A stretch of 40,000 nt of DNA from Selaginella moellendorffii (Eukaryota > Streptophyta > Lycopodiopsida > Selaginellales > Selaginellaceae): NCBI RefSeq assembly GCF_000143415.4, contig NW_003314281.1, positions 855,096 through 895,095 of the forward strand, read 5' to 3'. The translations under genes were made by a program, and so were the position numbers. The notes below the pieces were generated by a model. It ran no database searches and was not told the origin of the DNA. It saw only the letters and a list, made by a program, of their open reading frames with translations. Shown piece by piece: positions 31,026-40,000 of this stretch (position 1 is the stretch's first letter; the number at the start of each line of letters is the position of its first letter).

Positions 31026-33456
31026 ATGCCGCCCGACGACCCAGCGGCGGCTGGGGCATGGGTTGCTTTTGATCCTGAGGCGACAATCGGTGCCAAGCCG
31101 ATGATCGATGCCGAGGCAGTGATTGCTGATGTGAAGTAAGTAATGCATGGCAATATCTCCTAGAATTCCAATTCCAATTTCTCTTCGTATGCGCAGTACC
31201 AATGTCGACTGGACGAGACCTTGGGTGCGGAGTGACGGTAGAGCTCCGTTTGAAGAACGAGAGCTGTTTATCTATCCAAGGCAAGTCTTGTGTGTAAAAT
31301 TTTGGTTCTTTCCTCCTCAATGGTCTAGAATGTGCGCAGGGCAAGGGGCACTCTCTTTGCCAGGAAAGGAAGCAGTCGAGTGTGGGCGAGCGTGAGCACT
31401 CACACGCAGCTCACCGTTCGAGTTGAGGTCGAGTCTGACTGTCGTCTTCCAAAATTTCGACCGGCATATCAACTTGTCAACGACGTGAAAAGCATCATCG
31501 AGTTATATTTTTCAAGGCAAGATGTTTTCTCAAAGGGGCTGCAAATTCACATCCAGATCCATGATTATGAAGGGTATGTGTCTCTTTGGATGCATAATCT
31601 TCATCCTCGTGCCTCTGTGGTTTTTGGTTTTTTTTTTTTTTGGAATTTCAGGAGTGTCATTGATGTTTCTTTACTTGCTGCTATAGCTGCTCTTTTATCC
31701 TTGGGAGATCAACGTCTTACTGAGACAGTGAGTCCACAACAGTTTTCTAGAGTTGATTTAGATTGAGCATTGATTTTCAGATCATGCATGATGTCCCAGT
31801 TGCCATAACTTTCGGATTTTTTACCTACGGAGGGCCAGTTGTAAGCTGTTTCATTTTTCTTTTCTTTTGTTCTACTTGATTGTGATGTATTTCTATGTTC
31901 TACTTACAGGTAGTAGATCCAAGTAGACGCGAAGAAGCTCTCATAACAGGGTCTTTGACACTGATTGTGACACAAGCCGGAAAACTCCTTTTCCGGAAGA
32001 AAGAAGGGGTGGTGAAGTGGAGCGAACTACTTTGGCCTGTTTTACAGTCCAGGGTTGCAGACGTTTCACTTCTGAAAGAATGGGTATGTTTTTCAGCTTT
32101 TTGTTCTTTCTGATGATCAAAGACTATATGTTTTTGTAGGTTGAGAGGCAGGAAGGTCTCCAGAACTTCTACAAGACCAAGGAGAAGCCTTTTGCAGGGT
32201 TCATAGGCGTACAGAAAACCTGGTATGGTTCATTTCATCATTTTCAAATGAAACTGAATGGCAGTCTTGGAATCAGGAAATACACGCCCAAGAGATTGAC
32301 CACACCTCATACCAAAAGGTTGGATTCACTCACTCAACACTCAAAGGTTACTCGGCTGATTGGAAATTTGTTTTTTTTCTTTCCAGCCATATCAGCCTGG
32401 GTATAGCAGCTCGACAACTTCCTCTTCCACTCCCTTATTGGGCGCGTGAGCGCAATGAGTCGGCTGGTGAGCATGTGTCCATTCGAAGGATTGATGCCCT
32501 CGCACTCCGTCGTCTCCAGCTGGAACAGCGTAAGTAAACTTTGTTTTCGTTTTGTTTCTTAACACATTGGGAACTAATTCTAGGACGAAGGGTGAGAGGT
32601 AGTTCTAAACTACTGAAAATTACAATATGCTTTTCCAATGGGAGAACTCCAGCTGGTGGACAAACGAGCCTGGGTTTTGAGTTTGCCCACCTGCAGGTGA
32701 GTCATGGTATTAGTTATGGATAGATTATTTCTGATGTTTTGATCATAGGGTGCTTTCATTGAGAGAGATTACGTGGGGGACGCGTTAGTGACATCAAGGT
32801 CACTTGTAGGGGACCTAGTCTGTTCATGGGCACCCCTTCGGCCAAAAACAGAACACCCCTGGGATTTCTTACGACGTTTTGAGACAACAATGAGAGAACA
32901 CTATCCGAAAGAAAGCATTTTTCAGAGCTTAACCGACGCAAAACATTGGTTGAAAAAAGAGGAGGAGTCTATGAAGGTAAACATCGATACATTCAGGCTA
33001 TTCTATTCTGTACTCCTTTCTTTTTTCTTTTTTGGTTAACAGAAGGTACTTGAGAAAAGCAAGCGGACTTCAAAGCCAGGAGATGACTTGCCTTTTGAGC
33101 TGTGCACACGGGATGTAACAGTTATTGGCTGTTACATCCCTTTTGTCATGGAGGAGCCAAAAGGATATGATCCCCCAGGAGAATGGGGAACTGAGGAGGA
33201 GGTTTGGTTTCTTTGTTTGTAACATAAAGCTAACACGTGAACTTTGCAGGAAGATAAGAGGGAGAAGGAACTACTAGCTTTGATGTTTTATCCAAAGCTA
33301 AAAGATGAAATTTTGACGACGATGCTGGAGCCTGGTTTGAAGTTGTTTGAAGTTCACTTTGGCCAGAAGATTGGGAACGGCTGGACTTGTTTCTACAAGA
33401 GGCGAGACACCCTGAACTGGGAGAAGAAGAAACACAATGTTTGCAGTGAATCATGA
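31026..33456 (+). CDS. RRP45-like RNase PH protein with unrecognised C-terminal half (12 exons, intact)
   Basis: Exons: 31026-31135, 31197-31280, 31340-31573, 31652-31727, 31781-31840, 31910-32083, 32140-32318, 32387-32529, 32584-32696, 32749-32976, 33043-33201 and 33250-33456. They total 1,767 nt, 588 codons plus stop, all phases consistent; introns are 48-78 nt. The intron at 31281 is GC-AG. Residues about 35-250 form an RNase PH fold: RSDGRAPFEERE, SSRVWASVS, IHIQIHDYEG, IDVSLLAAIAALL, VPVAITFGFF and VVDPSRREEA, closest to the exosome ring subunit RRP45/EXOSC9. Exosome RNase PH subunits hold RNA in the 3'-5' decay complex and are usually inactive. Residues 250-588 are not recognised; FIGV..WYGSF..LNG..LG..YTP could be a remote AP2-like module. 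An optional 42-nt in-frame intron (32222-32263) is possible. Confidence 0.8.
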
Positions 33457-34030
33457 TAAAAGCTAAACTACTTTTTATTTCTCTCTCGTTTTTATAAGAA
33501 CCCTTAGTAGATATGTTAATATGATATTTATTAAAGAAGAAATCTTCTCGCTCAAAAAAAGTTAAATGGAGAGATTTCTCTGCTCTATTAGTAATGCATT
33601 CTTTCCTCTTCGTCATCTTAGTCATTATCATCCCAGAATGCTAATTGCGCACAAAGTGGCTCTCTATTTGCACCACTAACTGTGAGGGGGAGTTCCACAT
33701 CAGCGAGAAGGAAAAGAAGGAAAAAGAGGCAAACATGGGATTCCAAGAGACAATATCGGGAGCAAGAAGACCATCAAACACTGGTATTACTTTGGCCAAT
33801 CGGCACAATGCATTCCAGGCTAAGGGGGCTCTCTGCCCGCTCAAGATTGCCATGGCTAGCATGTGCAACCAGCAAGATTGTCCAGGAGAAGACCATGAGG
33901 TAAGTGCTGCCCAGCACTGGAGCATGGAGTTCCTGGAAATCCGTATTGAGGGCCACCAGTACCAGAACTTGGTTGTGAAAGAGATTGCCATGGTTATGCA
34001 TTGGAGAGCTTCTACTATCTCGGCGGCTAT
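33457..34030. other. Region after the RNase PH gene, possible gene fragment
   Basis: The first 180 bases are AT-rich 3' flank. From 33645 a 129-codon plus-strand frame (ending in GHQYQNLVVKEIAMVMHWRAS) runs into the C-run at 34032. A GTAAGT donor-like site follows ATGAG at about 33900. It looks like a fragment of some gene cut by the LTR, not recognised. Confidence 0.3.
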
Positions 34031-34628
34031 GCCCCCCCCCCCCCCCCCCCTCTGAGGAACACACGCTTTGGGCTTTCACCCCAAGCCTCCCTTAATATCA
34101 AGAGTTAGTCTCTGGGACAAGCTCGAAACTTACTAAATATGGAATGTCCTTAGATTGTGAATTTGGACACAGGACGAACACCATTGTGTTCAGGCCGATC
34201 TCTACATTCTATAGATATGCCAAATAAGCAAATCTGGACACTTTCCATAAATAGCGTTTGGGACCGAAATGAGACCAACACAAAGGGCATGATAGCGAGG
34301 GTGTTTGGCAGACATGGTAAGCTATCATCCAGCGATATTGAGAGACTAATCTTAATACGCGAGGGTTCTTGTCAAGCCAGTGCAAGACAGAGCAAAAGAA
34401 AACTAAAAGCCAGGTCGAGTATGCTCAGCTAGAAACACATAGGAGTTCCTACCTTATGTCCATCTGGCTAAGTACAGGTGCTAAGCTCAGTAAACTAACA
34501 CTTGAACAAGAGGGGCTAATAAAGGGAACCAGCAATACCGACCTCCTGCCATTGCAGCAGTAAGGTAAGAGTGTCCATAAGGACTAGCTGACAGGTAACT
34601 TTCAATACCCGAAGTCACATTCGCGACA
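34031..34628 (-). repeat. 3' LTR of a minus-strand gypsy element, truncated
   Basis: Read on the minus strand it begins TGTCGCGA (34628-34621) directly after a polypurine tract and reaches the landmark GGGTGAAAGCCCAAAG (34081-34066), then a G-run where it stops. Minus-strand 34447-34033 matches window bases 1-400, the odd half of the first LTR. Confidence 0.8.
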
Positions 34629-35000
34629 CTCTCCCCCCCTTGGGAAGATCGACGTCCTCGTCGATGCAAACTTGAGTCTAGAATACCGCCAAGGAAACAA
34701 CTCCAGAAAAAGTTCACAGTACTCACACTATGTGAGAAATGCACCAACTTAAATAAGTTAGGGGGCAACCTCTTTGTTTAACGCGGATGCACTACCAACT
34801 CAGACACCTTCCGGCCGTCACCGACAAAGAAATGACTAACGGAGTCAGCCACCCTTGCTACTCTGGGTGTCACCCAGCTACAAAAGTGTGATATGCCCCT
34901 GCCTGCAAGGACATAGAGAGAGGAGCCAGAGGCCCCAACCCTCCTAAGCAAAGAAACCAAACCTGTCGGTAAGGTTTAGATAGACTACTGTAAACAGGCA
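34629..35000 (-). pseudogene. Polypurine tract and end of internal region, minus-strand gypsy element
   Basis: The polypurine tract AAGGGGGGAGAG (minus strand, 34641-34629) follows codons reading D-E-D-V-D-L-P-K-G-G, a common C-terminal end of plant gypsy polyproteins. The 60-codon minus-strand frame at 34960-34778 has no recognised domain. This sets the element's orientation as minus, with its coding part expected at higher coordinates, where nothing recognisable survives. Confidence 0.6.
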
Positions 35001-38000
35001 GTTAGAGTTGTTTACACGGTCACGCCCTTTGAACGGAATAAGGAACATTGACAGAGAAGCGGGTTATGTGACCAGTCGACAGTAGCTACCCCATGACTAG
35101 AGATTTCAACATGCACATGAAGTGCCGAAGCCAATCTGCCTATACTGGCCCAAACTCAAAGATCAATAGATGGACAATATCAAAGTCATAGACAATGATA
35201 TCTTAGAGTCTTAATTATCAGTGAATATATCTTAGATTAGAACACAAAAGTATTCCAAGGAAGTTATCATCCGATAAACCAGTATTATAGTACAGGAACC
35301 ACCAAAATCAACATAATTGGTAAATACAAGATTCACTATCCAACAAAATTCAATAGCCAATTGATCATCAAAGAAACTCAATGATAAAACTTAACTACCG
35401 AAAATGGCAGATAGTATGCCAACCACTCACAAAACACAACTCAAAGAACACAAAGTATCATTGACTAACAAGCACAATGCTCGCGAATATATCACCCGAA
35501 GGAAATAACATCTTAATCTATGAAAACTAACTCGAGTAATAATCAAGAGAACAAAATGAATGCTGCAAAGCAAACAAACACTTGCTCATATCAACCATTG
35601 CACTAGCCAATTTGAATAGATCCCGGTCAATAATACCAAGGAACCAAAGTTGCTTAAGCAAGTGTCAGCAACATACTACTGATGTCTCAGACCCAAGAGA
35701 CCAATTCAAAGCAAACCACAAAAAACATGTGGTATTGCAAAAAGCCAGAAGCTATCAAAGAGAACAACTATCATGAAAGATCAACAATTATCCTATCAAT
35801 AAAGAGATGCAAAATCATTGTTTAAGAAGGAATCCACCATTCTGAAGAATAGTAAATTATTCTAGATCAACGATAATCAAGCAAAACCTTCGACAAGGAT
35901 AATCAATTATCCTAGATGATAGTCAATCATCATCAATGATTGCTAGATGGAAATACTAACTTCAACATCAAAGCTAAGAGCCAAAATGCCTTCCCCAAAC
36001 AACTTTTAACAAATGGAACAATGAGCACAAAACTCAAGGAACCAAAAGCTCGAAGAAGCCTATAACTAAGTCTTGCCTAACAATGATCACAAGGTTCGCA
36101 TAAACTAACTTCAATGCTAAAGAGAAATCATGGTACAACCCACAATATCCCCTTCAACACATCCATAAGTTAAACTTCATAATGCCAAAGCTAATGAAGA
36201 GCATATCTGCATCAATCCAAAAGCCAAGCACAATGAAGTTATACTCAACAAGTGATCACTAAACGATCCTCCATGAATCCATTTATAGCAAGATGTAACT
36301 CATATCATAACAAGCGCAAAAAGAATCATCAAATGATCGATATATCCCAACTGAAATCCAACAAAGATTCAATCACTTAATACCAATCACTAACTCTTCT
36401 TCTCATAGAAGTAGCATTGTCCATGACTAAATCACTTTTCAAGGAAAAGCTAAAGCTCAACCTCAACTAAGCAATCTCGTTTAGAACACAACTAACTCAA
36501 ACTTGCCACTCAATTCGTTTGAACATCAACATAGTTGCTAACTAGCAATGCACGAAATGCCAATAGCACAAAGCTATAGCCAAATCATCAACACTATCTT
36601 CATCGAGACTAATGAAACTCAATATCAATCTTATAGAAAGACATCTCATCTCATTCGAATCTCAACATCAACAATGTCAATGACAAAGCATCACTTCAAT
36701 GCCATCAACACTATAACAAAGCTAGAAGAAAGCAAGAGTGAATCACCACTCAAAACTCCCTAGCAACTAAGCTAACCAAAGTCGAAGATACTATACTTAG
36801 TATCCAAGACCAATCCTTCAGCAAAACTCAGTTACAGATAACACATCATCAAGGAGTGAATCACCACATCCAAGACTCAATGAAATCCAACACTATAGAC
36901 CAAACGTAACTAAATGATATCAACAGAGGTAGAGTCAATATGCCAACATGAAAAAACTCATGTAGGTCTAATGACACAATCCTCCGCAACACCATCCAGT
37001 AAAGCAAGCCCATCACTGCTAAATCATCATCGAGCAAAGCAAGTGTCAACAGTCCTTGACGAAGTCTATAAGGAATCACTAGTCACAAAGCAACTAATAA
37101 TCACTCCTCAACTTGCTTTCACAAGACCCAAACACCAACTCTTGTTATCAAGTTATATACTTGTCCAATATGAACGTGATACCCTAGGTACGAGATAAAA
37201 GTTCATAGACAAGCACAAACTAAATGACCACTCAAATCCAACTCAACCGCAATAAACTCACCAATGCATTTAGCCAACAGCTCTGAGCATGCCTTTTGAA
37301 GAGGCTAGCTATACGATCAACACTCAGTCGAAACTAAAGTGAAGACCATAAGATGGACTCATATCGGTACACAACCTCCTCATAGACAAAGCTATAATAC
37401 GGGTACCAACATCTCAACCTCAAACAACTAAGTTGGACATCACCATCCTCAACCAAGGCGCAGGGCCACCAAGACCAAGTCAAGATCAGTAAGAGCTCAC
37501 TACTCTCATAGAGTCTTAAAAAAATGCAAGGTGTAACCTGCCACCGAGCATAATGTTACAAAAGAAAGGCATAAGAGTCATCCTTCTTAGAAAAGCACAA
37601 CGGCCACTTTTCTACATCAACTTCAGACTCTATCTAACTTGATTGCCTTAGCCCCAAAAGTCAGCATCCCTTTTGGGCCGCATCATACAAACTACCTACT
37701 AAGATTTAAACCAACCGAAGTCAACTCCAACCTCTTCACTAGTTTGTATTGGCTTACGAAAACGGAATGGTTTTCGGTAAAGTGACCAACAAATCAGCCA
37801 TTGGAGAAGTTTAAGAAAATTTGTGGAAAATTTCCCATCCTAGAGAAAGAATGACTCTCAGTCCAGGATTGCAAACTTTCAAGACTCAACCAACTTCCTC
37901 CTACCAACAACTTCACATAAGCTCACCTCAACACAGATTCTTATGACCCAATAGCATGCTTAAGCATCAAACAACTTTACCCATCTAATCGATATCCAAC

Positions 38001-38236
38001 ACCGACATCCGCAAAGTGCAAAATGAACATCTAAGGCTTGATCACGAAGACCACATCTTCGGATATCCGCATTGCACTAACACTCTTTTTCAATCACCTT
38101 CAAGATCCAATGTGAAGCCAAAACACTAACAAGAAAAATGACATAGAGAATCAAGGGCCAAGGAAAACTTCCTCATCACTCGAAATAACAATGCCACTTC
38201 CACTAACACAAGTGCTAGCAATGTCAATGCCTCAAC
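35001..38236. other. AT-rich intergenic or decayed repeat DNA, no gene recognised
   Basis: Purine/pyrimidine-skewed plus strand, rich in CAA, ATC and CAT words, without ORFs over 94 codons or any domain. A locally repetitive block at about 35870-35945 repeats TAATCAATTATCC-like words. It lies between the minus-strand gypsy end and the second LTR-like repeat, so it may be the remains of that element's interior. Confidence 0.4.
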
Positions 38237-40000
38237 TACACATCTTCTCCATCTAACAATCTACTCCAAGTGTTAACGGGTCAACCGACAAGCCATAGCA
38301 AGTGAATGCTATAATCCTTTTCCAACACCTAATGGGCAAACTCAAAGAAACAAGGTACCAACATAAACTTAGCATAATGGACCATCACCGAGAATCTAGT
38401 CAAAGCTACTACAATGCTACTTCGTGCAAGTAGACTAGCTTCACTATCAAGCACTTTGGGGTTGATCATCATTTAACCAAACAACTTCGTAAACATATTG
38501 CTCATTATCACATAGATATGATATAAATATCACAATGATTTGATCATCAATTGAGTAACGCAATGAGCAATGCCTATGTTACTTCAAACGTTTATGTGAG
38601 TATCAAATGCTAACTCGATTGAACAAAATGCAACATAAATGCCACACTCCACCAATAGAGGTTTACAACACCCAACACCACTAACTTTTGTTCACAACAC
38701 AGACAAGCTCATGCCACTCTCTTTCCGACCAATCTCAAAACTAATCTAACACCAAGCTACTCAAGGAGCAATAGCAAGATTCCCTGGAAAAGAATTGAGC
38801 ATTGCAACCTAAGTCTTCCAATAGCGAGCCTAGACAAAATGGTTTAGTGTTTCACCACTATCCACCCCATAACTCACCACTTGTAAGACCATCACTTCCA
38901 ACATGCATCAAGGTAGGGACTCTTGATTGCATAATGTGAACACAAGCAATGAGTTAACACCTCATTGCAAATCATCTCTCCAAGAAGAGAAAATGATTTA
39001 CGTATTTGATCCTCCGTCCCCGATGACTCTCTTTTCGGTCTCATCTTTGACCAAACCTCAAGCTTGCTTTCGCACTGCCTTCAGTTCAATCGAAGAAAAG
39101 TTTATGAGAGAGCACGGCAATGATTACTTGAACCAATAGACTATTCCCTACAGTCTTGATTGATCCACTTATAATCATGCCTAGGAAGGATCCACTAGTG
39201 CCGTGCTAAACAGCTACGGACCAGCCTATTTGCCACTCATAGCAAACCCAAGGAAAGTTACTCATGGAACCATTGATAGGCTAACATTAATCCTGCCAAC
39301 TCAAAGAGTAACCTCGAGTTGCTAATGTGCCTCACTCACGAGCCCAAGCGCAAACTCGTGTAAACGGAACAACTCACATAATTTGGAACAAAACGGTAAC
39401 CAAATCCATACCCAAGGAACAAATGCAAAGCCTTTGCACCCAAACGTGTACCCACTCAAATCATCGTTTTCATCTCTGCGTATGCAACGAGACTAGTTGC
39501 CCAATCTCATTGGATAGTATCGCTGAGACTCATCCTCTAATACCAAATGTAGTGCACGTGGTTTTTACCCTTTATCCTATGGTGATTTACCATAGGATAA
39601 CACCACGAAGCGGACCCTAAACCCTCTTTGTGCCACGTGACAGATGCCACATGTCACATGCCACGTGTCCAAAGGAACGTGGTGTGGAACACAAGGTTCA
39701 GGGCCTTGGGCCACTGAACGAAGGAACGGTGCCAAACTCCCAAGTGTGGAGCTAAGAAGTGATAGAACCGAACCACAGAGCAATTCTCGAGCATATAGCC
39801 CAAGGAGCAAAGGGACAGGAGCCCAGAGCGACTTGGAATAGTTCTAGAGCAACCAGCATCCCAATGCCAGGACCAGCATGCAAAATGGAGCCAAATGGAG
39901 TCTGGCGCTATTTCGGCATACCGGTGGCCTAACGTGAGGACATCGGTACTCCACCAGCTAGCATGGAATGGAACTAGGGCTTAGACCCAAGCCAGACACA
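38237..40000 (-). repeat. LTR-like repeat, copy 2 (runs off the window)
   Basis: Direct repeat of 27120-28940, starting at the same sequence TACACATCTTCTCC. It is more GC-rich than copy 1, and many differences are CG here against CA or TG there (for example CCACGTGTCC against CCACATGTCC), the pattern left by cytosine-methylation decay of copy 1. It carries the conserved hairpin at 39572-39600. No coding sequence. Confidence 0.65.

Noticed and set aside
34778-34960. Independent small minus-strand gene
   Set aside because: Lies just upstream of the polypurine tract and is better read as decayed gypsy interior.

Overview
The window looks like repeat-rich chromosomal DNA of a land plant. The evidence is chromodomain Ty3/gypsy retrotransposons with an initiator-Met tRNA primer-binding site, plant-type telomere-like CCCTAAA blocks, and spliceosomal genes with very short introns (about 38-78 nt). 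Such short introns recall lycophytes such as Selaginella, but the genus is an inference and was not searched.

Layout. (1) A chromovirus, element A, starts before base 1. Its LTR ends at 1416, the primer-binding site is at 1420-1431, gag and protease run to 3207, RT/RNase H/integrase/chromodomain resume at 19520-22540, and the 3' LTR is 22944-24020. (2) Inside its protease-RT junction sits the main object of the window, a 16,308-bp DNA transposon at 3210-19517. It has 16-bp terminal inverted repeats and a TA target duplication, and precise removal rejoins the host reading frame. It carries two large, divergently arranged, intron-containing genes. The minus-strand gene (about 9847 to 3644) would encode about 1,786 residues: a ParB-like domain, a helical region, basic mini-exons, an acidic tract, a repeat region and a C-terminal FCP1/NIF-type HAD phosphatase-like domain. 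The plus-strand gene (15079 to about 17967) encodes a DUF7869-like protein with a possible D-D-E/D catalytic centre, probably the transposase. Both keep their splice phases but carry in-frame TAG/TGA codons. About 30 copies of a 22-bp palindrome, half-site ATGGCRTGWGG, are scattered through this transposon and were not seen outside it; in the minus-strand gene they make up the core of about nine tiny introns. A solo LTR (13031-14837, TSD GAATA) has split an older foldback structure inside the element.

(3) A second, decayed gypsy element (24021-27119) follows. (4) A repeat of about 1.8 kb (27120-29020) recurs at 38237-40000. (5) Between these copies lies the only clearly intact cellular gene: a 12-exon gene at 31026-33456 encoding 588 residues, with an RRP45-like RNase PH domain fused to an unrecognised C-terminal half. 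Next to it (29028-30750) are exon-like pieces on both strands that I could not assemble. (6) The 3' LTR of a minus-strand gypsy element is at 34031-34628, followed by about 3.2 kb of AT-rich DNA without a recognisable gene.

Nesting order from the sequence: element A, then the 16-kb transposon into it, then the solo LTR into the transposon. No tRNA, rRNA or CRISPR array was recognised. All homology statements come from motif recognition by eye, not from searches.
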